In this document: positions 54,114-62,366 of the stretch, one piece after another
Position numbering within the stretch: position 1 is the first letter of the stretch
How the letters are laid out: each line of letters opens with the position of its first letter
NCBI RefSeq assembly: GCF_014195505.1
Contig: NZ_JACIBV010000003.1
Coordinates: 310,001 to 374,000 of the forward strand
Origin: Nonomuraea dietziae
GTDB lineage: Bacteria > Actinomycetota > Actinomycetes > Streptosporangiales > Streptosporangiaceae
DNA: 64,000 nucleotides
Direction: 5' to 3'
Notes under the pieces: model-generated
What the model saw: only the letters and a program-made list of their open reading frames with translations
What the model was told of the DNA's origin: nothing
Databases searched by the model: none
Translations under genes and position numbers: made by a program

Positions 54114-54131
54114 TAAGTAGCCCAACCTGAC

Positions 54132-54166
54132 GATGCCCTCGGCAGCTCCCCGCTGCCGAGGGCATC
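54132..54166 (+). terminator. Perfect 14 bp stem terminator
   Basis: GATGCCCTCGGCAG at 54132-54145 pairs exactly with 54153-54166 around a 7 nt loop. Before IS-A copy 3 inserted, it directly followed the 16-residue frame. Confidence 0.75.
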
Positions 54167-54245
54167 TCTCTGCCCGCCGTGACCACCAACAGAGGAGACC
54201 TGCTGTGAAGACGCACCGCCCCGCCGCTGCTTTCGGGGGTGAGCT

Positions 54246-54980
54246 GTGATGGGCATGCACACGATCACCTGCGACGCAGGCATCGTCGCCGTCGACCTGT
54301 TCTCGGCCAAGAGCCGGCCCGACCTGTTCGACGGTGAGCACCTTGGCCAGGACGGCCCCACCCACGCGCTCGTCCTCGAGGCCGTCCGCAATGACGACGA
54401 GCTGGTGGTGCTCGGCGACCACCGCACCATCGCGGCGCTGGTGCGCCGCCTCGTCGTTCGCGTCCGTACCGCGCTGGCCGGCAGCGGCGCCCCCGTCCTG
54501 CCGGACGTGCCGCTCCGGCTCGGGGTCATCGCTGCGGAACTGCAGCGGGCCGGGCTGGGCCTGGACGACACCGCGGCGGTGATGCTGGCCGACCAGGTCG
54601 ACGAGGCGCTGCACCGGGCGGGCCTGCACGTCACCGAGCGGGAGCATGAGCAGTCTGCCGCGACGTCGCTGGTGCTCGGCCCGACCGCCGACGCCAGGCA
54701 CCAGCTGCAGCCCGGGGCGGTGATCCGTCGCTACACCGAGCCCTGCAGGGGCGGCCTGTGGGCGGATATGCCGTGCTGCGACCGGTGGGCCAAGCTGGTC
54801 GTCGGCCGCGACGAGTACGGCGACCTGGAGGAGATCGATCAGCTGGTGACGTGCCAGCCGTGCTCCTGGGCGTACAAGGTCGTGCTGGAGCGCGAGTACG
54901 ACGGCGGCTACCGGGCCATCTTCACGGTCCTCGACGGACCGTTGGCGGCGTCCCGCATGAGGCCACCCCGGCGCAGGTAG
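54246..54980 (+). CDS. Hypothetical protein with a Cys-rich C-terminal part
   Basis: 244 residues from GTG 54246 (or ATG 54249). N-terminal part ITCDAGIVAVDLFSAKSRPD; a middle helical part ALVRRLVVRVRTALAGSGAP, VMLADQVDEALHRAGLHVTE; a C-terminal part with CRGG, MPCCDRWAK and VTCQPCSWAYKVV, possibly a zinc ribbon. Codon use fits the core genes. No family recognised. Confidence 0.55.
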   Translation: MMGMHTITCDAGIVAVDLFSAKSRPDLFDGEHLGQDGPTHALVLEAVRNDDELVVLGDHRTIAALVRRLVVRVRTALAGSGAPVLPDVPLRLGVIAAELQRAGLGLDDTAAVMLADQVDEALHRAGLHVTEREHEQSAATSLVLGPTADARHQLQPGAVIRRYTEPCRGGLWADMPCCDRWAKLVVGRDEYGDLEEIDQLVTCQPCSWAYKVVLEREYDGGYRAIFTVLDGPLAASRMRPPRRR

Positions 54981-55034
54981 TTAGATCACCGCCCGTAGAA
55001 ATGCCTCCCACCAGAGCCCCCTGGACTGCGCCCG

Positions 55035-55505
55035 TCAGCAGTTCTTGTAGTCGTAGCGCGACGAGTTGTACAAGCAGGAGTCCGCGAGCCTGCCGTGCGC
55101 GTCCCGCAGGTACCCGGTGTCCTTGGTCTGGTTCCAGATGTAGGCGAAAGTTCCTCCGCTCCGGCCCCAGTAGCGGGTGGTGGTGGTGTTGCGTCCCTTA
55201 CCGGTTCGCAGGGTGACCGTCTTCCCGGCTCCGAGGGTAAACGTGCCGAACGTATAGCCATGGTCAGGCCGAGTGGTTGCGTCGCGGACGGTCCAGCCCT
55301 TGAGGTTGGCGGCCCTGCTGGAGGTGTTCTTGATCACGATGTATTCGCCGTTGAGCGAGGTGTTGCCGCCACTGTCGGGCGACCCGGGCGCGTCATAGTA
55401 GATCTTGGTGATCTGGATCGCGGGGGCGGCGGCTACAGCCGGGGCCGACAGCGTGAGCGCGGCGGCGACAGCAGCCAGAGCGGCGACGGGAGCGACAAAG
55501 CGCAC
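55035..55505 (-). CDS. Secreted lamin-tail (LTD) domain protein
   Basis: 156 residues, GTG at 55505 on the minus strand (aaagga Shine-Dalgarno), chosen because it starts the signal peptide VRFVAPVAALAAVAAALTLS ending APAVAAAPA. The mature part is a lamin-tail Ig-like domain: IQITKIYYDAPGSPDSGGNT, NGEYIVIKNTSSRAANLKGW, YTFGTFTLGAGKTVTLRTGK, and WNQTKDTGYLRDAHGRLADS. Common in actinomycete secretomes; possibly cell-surface or DNA-binding outside the cell. Intact and not obviously linked to mobility. Confidence 0.85.
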   Translation of the reverse strand: MRFVAPVAALAAVAAALTLSAPAVAAAPAIQITKIYYDAPGSPDSGGNTSLNGEYIVIKNTSSRAANLKGWTVRDATTRPDHGYTFGTFTLGAGKTVTLRTGKGRNTTTTRYWGRSGGTFAYIWNQTKDTGYLRDAHGRLADSCLYNSSRYDYKNC

Positions 55506-55830
55506 AGGGCGTCCTTTGCTACGGGGGTGACGACAAGGAGTCAGACGCTCCAAAGCGACGGAAGGTTCACACGCGCAATAACGCGACCCTGAGTGTTTCC
55601 GCAGGCCGTGGCGACTATCTGCACCATGATCTATCTCACCGCTAATGGCTGTCCTCTCGTTCCTCGGCACCGGTGTCCCCCACCGCCCACCTGCGGACGG
55701 CTCCACTGAGCGGCATGCAACAGGCCTCTCCCTAAGGGAGTCGGCCGCCGGATTCCTGAGGCGGTGGCGCACGCGAGCCCCCTGCCTCGCCATTACCGAA
55801 GTGTCAGTCTTCTACTGAAGGATGCACCCC
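55506..55830. other. Intergenic region between divergent genes
   Basis: No gene supported in 325 bases. It should contain the promoter of the lamin-tail gene (minus) and leader DNA of the ligA remnant (plus). No clear motifs picked out. Confidence 0.4.
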
Positions 55831-56356
55831 ATGAACGCCCCTCTTACTGCGATCGCCGACGAGAGCGCCTACACCGAGGCCGTCCAACTCGCGCTGGACG
55901 CGGCCGCGGCCTACTACGCCGACGGCACCTCCACCCTCGACGACAACGCCTACGACAGGCTGGTACGCGGCATCGCCGCCTACGAGGACGCACACCCCGA
56001 TCAGGTTCTGCCGACTACTCGTCGCAGCCAGCATCAACATGACCGAACCTGGCGGTAGCCACTCCAAGGCGGATGCGGTGACGGAAGCCGGGGAAGGCGG
56101 CGGCGCGCTGCCGCTGGCGGGCATGTCGGTCGTGGTGACCGGCGCGATGAGCGGACCACTGGAAGCGCTGACCCGCAACGAGATGAACGAACTCATCGAA
56201 CGTGCGGGCGGCAAATCGTCCTCCAGCGTGTCGGCCAGGACCTCGCTGCTGGTGGCCGGGGAGAAGGCGGGGTCGAAGCGCGCCAAGGCCGAAGCCTTGG
56301 GCGTGCGGATCATCACCTCGGAGGAGTTCGCAACCCTTGTCGGCGACGTCCGCTAA
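55831..56356 (+). pseudogene. NAD-dependent DNA ligase remnant 2 (domain Ia joined to BRCT)
   Basis: ATG 55831 encodes LigA domain Ia (AYTEAVQLALDAAAAYYADG, TSTLDDNAYDRLVRGIAAYE) up to HPDQV. After a frame change near 56010 comes a linker and a clear LigA BRCT domain (LPLAGMSVVVTGAMSGPLEA, NEMNELIERAGGKSSSSVSA, TSLLVAGEKAGSKRAKAEAL) ending at 56356. The adenylation, OB, zinc and HhH domains (some 550 residues) are deleted. Related to but distinct from the 52850 remnant. The two halves could still be made as separate small proteins. Confidence 0.75.
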
Positions 56357-56435
56357 CGCCGAAGGGCCGCACGCCGCTCGGCCCGTGCCGCCCTCGCGGT
56401 CGACCGCGTCCATACCGAGTCAGGAGAAAGGCATC

Positions 56436-56948
56436 ATGAGCGTCATCAGATACGTGCGCGGTGACGCCACATGCCCCGAAGGAGCAGGGCCGCGCATCAT
56501 CGCGCACGTGTGCAACGACATCGGCGGCTGGGGCCGCGGGTTCGTCCTAGCGCTGTCACGCCACTGGACCCAGCCGGAGACCCGCTTCCGCCGCTGGTAC
56601 CACGACCGGGCCGAGAACGACTTCGGCCTGGGCGCGGTCCAGCTCGTGCCCGTCGACCACGACCTGTTCGTGGCGAACATGATCGCCCAGCACGGGATAC
56701 GGTCCCGCACGCACGCTGCGGCACCGCCCATCCGCTACGACGCCCTGGAGCGGTGCCTGACCACGCTCACCGGTCACGCTGCGGAGCTGGCGGCGAGCGT
56801 CCACATGCCGCGCATCGGAGCGGGCCTTGCCGGCGGGAGGTGGGACGAAATCGAACCGCTCATCCAGCGGCAGCTGGCCGATCACGGCATCGGCGTGACC
56901 GTGTACGACCTCGGCCGGGCGCGCGGCCGCGTCGCCTCAGCTGGCTGA
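56436..56948 (+). CDS. Macro-domain protein
   Basis: 170 residues from ATG 56436 (caggagaaag Shine-Dalgarno). ALC1/Poa1-like macro domain: VIRYVRGDATCPEGAGPRII, AHVCNDIGGWGRGFVLALSR (ADP-ribose loop), GAVQLVPVDHDLFVANMIAQ, VHMPRIGAGLAGGRWDEIEP. Such domains bind ADP-ribose and often remove it from proteins or nucleic acids. Together with the NADAR protein at 41873, the element carries two ADP-ribose-processing proteins. Directly followed by a truncated IS-B. Confidence 0.9.
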   Translation: MSVIRYVRGDATCPEGAGPRIIAHVCNDIGGWGRGFVLALSRHWTQPETRFRRWYHDRAENDFGLGAVQLVPVDHDLFVANMIAQHGIRSRTHAAAPPIRYDALERCLTTLTGHAAELAASVHMPRIGAGLAGGRWDEIEPLIQRQLADHGIGVTVYDLGRARGRVASAG

Positions 56949-56978
56949 GCGGCGGCAGCAGCCCGGCGATCACCGCTA

Positions 56979-57562
56979 GGGCGCGTATCGAGTCGTGATC
57001 AAGTGGTGGTCCGGGAGAGGTGCTTGACCCAGATCATTGAGGCGCGCAGATGGAGGCCGGCGAGGTAGCTGGCCGGGGTCTTGTCGTATCGGGTGGCGAC
57101 GCCTCGCCAGGCCTTGAGCTTGTTGATCAGGCGCTCGACGGTGTTCCTCTCCTTGTAGAGGTCGGCGTCGTGACTGACAGGCCGACCGCCCGCGGAGCCC
57201 TTCTTCTTACGGTTGGCGGCCTGCTCTCTCTTCTCCGGAATCACTGCCTTGATACCGCGTCTGCGCAGGTGGGCCCGGTTGCCGCGGGAGGAGTAGGCCT
57301 TGTCGGCGGCGACCGCGTCCGGCCGGGTGCGGGGGCGACCGACGGGGACGCGGACCCGTACCCGCCCCAGCACGGGGACGAACTGTGGGCTGTCCGCGGC
57401 CTGGCCTGCGGTCAGCACGAACGCCAGTGGGCGGCACTTGCGGTCGACGGCCAGGTGAACTTTGCTGGTCTGCCCGCCCCTGGAGCGTCCCAGCAGGGCG
57501 GCCTTCAGCCGGAGTTTCCGCCGGCGCCGGACGCGCCGTCGCTCCTCCCGCTCGGGATCGAG
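56979..57562 (-). mobile_element. IS-B copy 2, 3' fragment
   Basis: The end GGGCGCGTATCGAGTCGTGA at 56979 is the IS-B right end; the minus strand then encodes the C-terminal transposase part (NTVERLINKLKAWRGVATRY, DAVAADKAYSSRGNRAHLRR, back to DPEREERRRVRRRRKLRLK). The 5' half and left end are missing beyond about 57562. About 95 percent similar to the complete copy by eye. Inactive. Confidence 0.85.
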
Positions 57563-57694
57563 ACAGTCGCCAACGGCGGGGCGCTCCCAGGGATGAAGCG
57601 CATCGCGGCGAGGAACCACGTCGCGGATCGTGGAGTCCCCTCACCCGTGGTCCCGCACGCCTTCATGACGGAGCGATCTGGTAGATAACCCGTC

Positions 57695-58429
57695 ATGGAG
57701 GCTCCGCGGATCATCAGCACCGCCGGCGAACTCGCGGCGGCAGCCGCGAGTGTGCCGGCCGGGGTGCCCGTCATCCTGAGCGCCAGCGAGATCGAAGCCG
57801 GCGCCGACATCACCGATGCGGCCGCCTGGAGCGTCGTGGCTGAGTACGTCATGCTCCCGGCCACCGAGCAGGGCGCCATCGCTGGTCCGGGTGAGCCGGC
57901 CGCCATCGTGGCCGAGCTGTCGGAGGAGGGCGTCACGAGTCGCCTGGCGGCCGTCCCGGCCCTGCTGGTTCGGGCCCGGCTGTTGGCCCAGCCCGGGCAC
58001 CTCGGGCCGATGGCAGGGCCGGCCGACGCCGAGATCCGGCGAGCTGACGCCTTCGAGTCACCAGACGGTGACATGAGCGGCTACCTAATGGAGCTCGCGG
58101 CGGCCGTGGACGAACTGCGCGAGGAAATCCAGGAGGCGATCGACGCGTCCCATCAGCCGCTCAGTCCGGCGGCGCAGCGCCGTCTCGCGCACGCGATCGA
58201 CGCATTGGACGGCGCCCGCCTGGAGATCGGTGAGGCGGTGCAGTTCGGCGACGTCTGCGAACTCGCGCGACGCGGGCTCGTCGATGACGATCAGCCCTGC
58301 CCAGAGGGGCGCGCGGCGGACGTCTGGGTGTTCCTGCCCGATCCGCATGGCGGCTCGGAGGAGCTCGGATGCCTCACCCACGCGGCGGTGGCCGAACAGT
58401 CTGTCCCGGGCGCGCGGCGCCGTAGCTGA
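57695..58429 (+). CDS. Hypothetical protein (244 residues)
   Basis: ATG 57695, weak Shine-Dalgarno. Acidic: RIISTAGELAAAAASVPAGV, VVAEYVMLPATEQGAIAGPG, MELAAAVDELREEIQEAIDA, ARLEIGEAVQFGDVCELARR. Alpha-helical second half. No recognised motif and no frame damage. Confidence 0.55.
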   Translation: MEAPRIISTAGELAAAAASVPAGVPVILSASEIEAGADITDAAAWSVVAEYVMLPATEQGAIAGPGEPAAIVAELSEEGVTSRLAAVPALLVRARLLAQPGHLGPMAGPADAEIRRADAFESPDGDMSGYLMELAAAVDELREEIQEAIDASHQPLSPAAQRRLAHAIDALDGARLEIGEAVQFGDVCELARRGLVDDDQPCPEGRAADVWVFLPDPHGGSEELGCLTHAAVAEQSVPGARRRS

Positions 58430-58511
58430 CCAGGCGTCGTCCTCGCCGAGCGCTCCGGTCACGCCAGCGCTAGCACACGCAGCCCCTAGGCAAACCGCCC
58501 AGGGGCCCCGT

Positions 58512-59393
58512 CGTGCCTGGTCAAAAGGCCCTGAATTCACTGCTCTTCAACAGAGAGATAGTCGTCATTGCACCGCCAAAGGGGTCGCCGCGCACTGCCC
58601 GTGCGAGGAATGCCTGGAGGCCCGCCGCGCCAAGGACCGTGACTACCTGGCTCGCAAGAGGCGGCCGACCGACCCCATTCCGGCCAGCCCGGTCCAGCGA
58701 CACCTGCGCTGGCTCGAGGCGGACGGAGCCAAGCGCACCGCCATCGCCACCACCGACGGCGTCTCCCTCGGTCTGGTCCGCCAACTGCTCAACGGCGCCT
58801 GCGATCAGCTCGAGCGGGCACACGCCAAGGCGCTGCTGGCCTTCACGGCCGACAGCTGCCTGGAGCGCGCCAACCAAACCGGCAGCCGCGGCCGGCCGAC
58901 CAGCCCCGACAACGAGCGGGTCGACATCACCTCCACCCTGGAACTGCTCGCCGATCTGGACGCGCGCGGCTTCGGCCGCGCGTGGGTCTCCCGTGAACTG
59001 GGCTACGCCGGCGGTCTGCAGCTGGATCGCCGCCGCATCAGCCGCCGCTTGGCCGACGCCATCGCCGACCTGCACACCCAGGTGGGCTCGCTGCGCTCCC
59101 CCGTCATCGGCCGCACCCAGCGCGTGCCGTCCCTCGCCGAGATCCAGGCCGGTACCGTGCCCGCCGTCCCACAGCTTCGCTCGCCAGCGCCGTCACCGCG
59201 CAGGCACCGCCGCCCGTCCCGTCGACCGGCCCACCACGACGAGGAGCGATCCACCACCGAGCGCCGCTGCCCGCGCTACCGAAGCACACGTACCCGAGCC
59301 GACCTCTACCGCAATCCCACCACCGGCGACGGCCTGAGCCCTTGGTGCAAACCCTGTCACAACGAGATCGGCTTCCAGCCAGTCCGCCCCTAA
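58512..59393 (+). pseudogene. Helix-turn-helix/Cys-motif accessory protein, start missing or damaged
   Basis: The open frame to 59393 reads HCPCEECLEARRAKDRDYLA (CxxC), RHLRWLEADGAKRTAIATTD and LGLVRQLLNGACDQLERAHA (HTH-like), FGRAWVSRELGYAGGLQLDR, and ends LSPWCKPCHNEIGFQP (second CxxC). It resembles phage and ICE DNA-binding proteins with a KGCxCxxCRxA N-terminus. No ATG/GTG/TTG start fits in frame between the previous gene's stop and residue 1 of the conserved part, so the 5' end is probably lost or frameshifted. DNA binding is inferred. Confidence 0.45.
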
Positions 59394-59535
59394 CCCTCCA
59401 CGACCTGGAAGACGCGCTGACGCAACCCCCCGCCAGCGGGCCTGCCCGCGATGTCGATAGCCGAACTGCGGGCGGCCGGGGTCGCCGAGGGTGACCCGGT
59501 TGTGGACGCGTATGCAGCAGAACGGGAGAACCTCG

Positions 59536-59878
59536 ATGCCTTACATCCCTGAGGAAGCCGCGCCATTCACATGCCCGAAGTGTGGATCGCAGGCCGCTGT
59601 CGTGGAGAGCGTGATCGGCACACTCGACTGGGGTCCAGCCGTCATCGGCGGCGATGGGGTGGTGCGCCTTCCCGGCACGTGGAGGCGCCTGTGGTGATGG
59701 CGGACAACAGCACGCCTCTGTGGGCCTGACTCACCCAGGTTGCCAGACCAGCGGCATCCAGAACTTCCGCATGTGCGGCCGCGGCGGCGCCGAGTTGCCA
59801 AGCGTCCAGCTCGCCATCATGCGCGCTCTGGTCGGCGAGGCCCTCGCGGCAGAACGACGCGATGCCGCTGACGAATAG
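59536..59878 (+). CDS. Small zinc-ribbon protein, frameshifted
   Basis: ATG 59536 gives MPYIPEEAAPFTCPKCGSQA and GTLDWGPAVIGGDGVVRLPG (CPKC ribbon). After about 59690 the other frame continues HPGCQTSGIQNFRMCGRGGA and LAIMRALVGEALAAERRDAA to 59878. A single shift joins them to about 113 residues. The second C-x(n)-C pair would complete a zinc site. Function unknown. Confidence 0.4.
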
Positions 59879-59904
59879 ATCTACTTCGTAAAGGAGGCTG
59901 CTGT

Positions 59905-60156
59905 TCAGGCGCGCGCTTTGAACACCAACGAGCGGATGGCGATCGCCAACTCGCCGGGTTCGGCGATGGGCCGCACGTCCTCGACGGTAGAGCCGTCGCG
60001 CCGGACGATGCGCGTGGTGAACTCTCCCTCACGCTCGTCGAGATAGATCGCACCGCCCCGCTTGGTGGTGATCGCTTGGCCGGGCGTGTCCGGGAGCTGG
60101 AACATCCCGTACGGCCGGAGGTACTCCTCGACCTGTCGTGTCAGCGTGCCCTGCAT
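59905..60156 (-). CDS. Small hypothetical protein
   Basis: 83 residues, minus strand, ATG at 60156: MQGTLTRQVEEYLRPYGMFQ, ITTKRGGAIYLDEREGEFTT, PIAEPGELAIAIRSLVFKAR. It follows the end of a truncated minus-strand gene by 8 bases, so it was the second gene of an operon. Unknown function. Confidence 0.5.
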   Translation of the reverse strand: MQGTLTRQVEEYLRPYGMFQLPDTPGQAITTKRGGAIYLDEREGEFTTRIVRRDGSTVEDVRPIAEPGELAIAIRSLVFKARA

Positions 60157-60164
60157 CCGACCCC

Positions 60165-60328
60165 CTACATTCGATCTTCAAGTGTAAGCCAGCGGATCGC
60201 CTCGGCCACGTCGTTACCTGTGTAAATGACCCGTTCATCCAACGGAAGCGTTACCCAGTAGACATCAGGCTGCGCCAAGAAGGCCAGTCCGGCGACCTGG
60301 CCGTCGTCCACGCTGTAGAGAGCTGCGT
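60165..60328 (-). pseudogene. C-terminal fragment of a minus-strand hypothetical gene
   Basis: The minus frame reads DDGQVAGLAFLAQPDVYWVT, LPLDERVIYTGNDVAEAIRW and LTLEDRM-stop at 60165. It begins abruptly at the junction with the galU fragment, so the N-terminus is lost. Adjacent to, and probably once cotranscribed with, the 59905-60156 gene. Confidence 0.4.
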
Positions 60329-60586
60329 GAGCAGGCCGCTCGATGGTACGAGCACCGCACCGGCGAGGTCCACCTGACCGACACCATCAACGCCTACGCC
60401 GGCAGCAGCCTCATGTACGGGCAGGTCATCGCCGGCCGCTGGTATGACACCGGCAACCCGGCCGACTACCTCATCGCCCAGTTCGCCTCCGCCATGGCCA
60501 ACCCCGACTACGGGCCGCTGCTGCGCCAGCTCGTCCGCGACCTCAGCGACATCGACCGGCCCAACTCTTTCGACACGACCGCCTGA
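60329..60586 (+). pseudogene. galU: UTP-glucose-1-phosphate uridylyltransferase, C-terminal fragment
   Basis: 85 residues without a start: EHRTGEVHLTDTINAYAGSS, LMYGQVIAGRWYDTGNPADY, LIAQFASAMANPDYGPLLRQ. This is the C-terminal part of GalU-type nucleotidyltransferases. It begins exactly where the minus-strand fragment ends, so about 60329 is a recombination joint. Non-functional remnant of a chromosomal-type gene. Confidence 0.7.
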
Positions 60587-61194
60587 TCCGCCGCTGCTTG
60601 GGGCCGATCTGACGGCCGAGCGGCCGTGGGACCGCTCGCAGCAAGCGTCGGCGCGCCGTTCAGGGGTGCTGATGACGCGGTCGCGCTGGCCCCGGGTGCT
60701 GGCGTCGGAGTGGGCCGAGACCCAGTCACGCCCACGCGTAAGAGCGTTCGTTCCTGTTGCCTGCCTTCATGCAGCCGCCTGTAACGCCTGGTACAGCCCA
60801 CGTGCGGCAGGCAAGACCGTCCCGTGTAGTCGTCTGAGGGCAGAGTCGTCCACCGGGATCGGTCACATACGCCGGATCTTTATCGTGAACCGCCCCGGCG
60901 CCTATGCAAGCGACCCACGATGAAGCCTCCAGAGCGAGCATTCACCGGCACTAGCAAGACAGCGGGCAAATGCCGGCATTTCCCCCGGTCGATCAGCCTG
61001 ACGCACGGAAAGGACGTCCACGATGCCGTACCGGGTAACTTGGTGCGGCTCCATCGTGCCGCATTTGGGTAATTTTGTTGGCATATTGAGGCAATTGTCA
61101 CTCAGCGCGACAGAACGGTGATCAGGGGTATCATGGTTTGATCCCCCCGGCCCCACTCCCGGGTCGGTATTGCCTTTGGGAAGTGCGGTGGCCG
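60587..61194. other. Gene-free region before the NYN gene
   Basis: 608 bases without a convincing gene. The last 150 are A/T-richer (around 61070-61135) and likely contain the promoter of the NYN gene; a TATCAT at 61131 could be a -10. The GC-rich first part has only shadow frames. Confidence 0.4.
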
Positions 61195-61827
61195 ATGCGC
61201 ACTAACGTCTATGTGGACGGCTTCAACTTGTACTACGGCTGCCTCAAGGGCACCTCGTACAAGTGGCTCGACCTTAACGCGCTGTGCGCAAAACTCCTAC
61301 CCCGCGACGAAATCCACAGAATCAGATACTTCACCGCTCGTATCACCGCACGGCCCGACGATCCGGACAGCCCGACCCGGCAGGACATGTACCTGCGGGC
61401 TCTGGGAACCATTCCGCGCCTTTCCATCCACTATGGCCACTTCCAGGAGACCAGGCCGCGGATGCCTGTGGCGAATCCGCTTCCCTTCGCCTCGCGCACC
61501 GTGAAGGTGATCAAAACGGAAGAAAAGGGTTCTGACGTCAACCTGGCGAGCCATTTGCTCCTGGATGCCTTCCGGCGTGATTGTGAAATGGCCGTGGTGA
61601 TCAGCAACGACTCTGATCTAAAAGAGCCGCTTCGCATGTTGATCGAGGAGCTCGACATCCCCGTGGGCTTGATCAACCCTCACAAGCCGCGATTCCGTAG
61701 CCGTAACCTGCTGGCCTTGAATCCCCAATTCTTCAAGCAGATCAAAACGAACGCGCTCAAGGCGTCACAGTTCCCCGAGGTACTGCAGGACCTTTCGGGA
61801 GAAATCCGCCGGCCTGCCAAGTGGTGA
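61195..61827 (+). CDS. NYN-domain (PIN-like) ribonuclease
   Basis: 210 residues from ATG 61195. NYN/LabA (DUF88) landmarks: VYVDGFNLYYGCL (first Asp), EEKGSDVNLASHLLLDAFRR (central Asp) and VVISNDSDLKEPLRMLIEEL (Asp pair), all acidic metal-binding positions present. Members cleave RNA and occur on prophages, plasmids and in defence loci. Own promoter region and a strong terminator at 61837, so an independent unit. Lower GC than the core. Possibly a defence or toxin gene, not proven. Confidence 0.88.
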   Translation: MRTNVYVDGFNLYYGCLKGTSYKWLDLNALCAKLLPRDEIHRIRYFTARITARPDDPDSPTRQDMYLRALGTIPRLSIHYGHFQETRPRMPVANPLPFASRTVKVIKTEEKGSDVNLASHLLLDAFRRDCEMAVVISNDSDLKEPLRMLIEELDIPVGLINPHKPRFRSRNLLALNPQFFKQIKTNALKASQFPEVLQDLSGEIRRPAKW

Positions 61828-61836
61828 CAACGCAAA

Positions 61837-61858
61837 GGCCCCGCCCGAAGGCGGGGCC
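61837..61858 (+). terminator. Rho-independent-like terminator of the NYN gene
   Basis: GGCCCCGCC-cgaa-GGCGGGGCC, a perfect 9 bp stem with a tetraloop, 10 bases after the stop codon. Confidence 0.8.
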
Positions 61859-61862
61859 CGCA

Positions 61863-61899
61863 CCTACCCACCGAAGCGGGTAGGGGAATCGATTTGAAC
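61863..61899. other. Second hairpin followed by a tRNA T-arm-like motif (possible attachment-site remnant)
   Basis: CCTACCC ... GGGTAGG hairpin, then on the minus strand GTTCAAATC (61899-61891), which matches the tRNA T-loop consensus GTTCRANYC, with a 4 bp stem and an acceptor-like CCCCTAC after it. tRNA 3' ends are common integration sites. There is no full tRNA, so only weak support. Confidence 0.2.
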
Positions 61900-62366
61900 G
61901 ATACCAGCGCGAGCGCCCACCCGGTCAAGTCACTTGCCGTTACGTGGCAGATACTTTTCCATGGTCGCTCCACGCCGTTAGCCGGCTGGGCAGGCGTCGA
62001 CGCCGGTGGCGCGCTTCTCGCCGCCGCCACGCCAACACCAGGCATGGCCGCTCTCCCGTCGGCTCCGCCCGTTCGTCACCGTGCCTCGTCACCGTGCCCG
62101 CGCGGCCCTGTGGGGCGTCCGGTCGGGTGGTCGTCATGCCGTCATCCTGACTTGCCGTGCGTGGGTCGCGCATGGCAAATTGAGACTCGTTCCGATCATG
62201 ACCACGCCCTGCATGCCGGGCGTGGTGCACGGAATCGGGAGCGATCGCTGCGGTGGCCGTCCGTCGGCCCCGCGGTAGCGGGGATGCTCCCCACCCGCGT
62301 GGGGGTGGAGCCCTTCTTCGGACAGGGCTCTCATCGGCGTCTCCACAACCGCGCAAGGACGGGCCC
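61900..62366. other. Non-coding region before the recombinase fragment
   Basis: 467 bases with no gene supported. Contains GC hairpins at 62262-62311, discussed among the rejected items. Confidence 0.4.

Noticed and set aside
48722..54116. IS-A copies 2 and 3 as a composite transposon carrying mob genes
   Set aside because: Each copy has its own 3 bp duplication and the outer flanks differ (TTA and TAA), which shows two separate insertions.
62262..62311. GC hairpins resembling type I-E CRISPR repeats (GCCCCGCGGTAGCGGGGATG and GCTCCCCACCCGCGTGGGGG)
   Set aside because: The two units overlap instead of being separated by about 32 bp spacers, occur only once, and no cas genes are present. The nuclease at 23536 is far away and not in a cas context.
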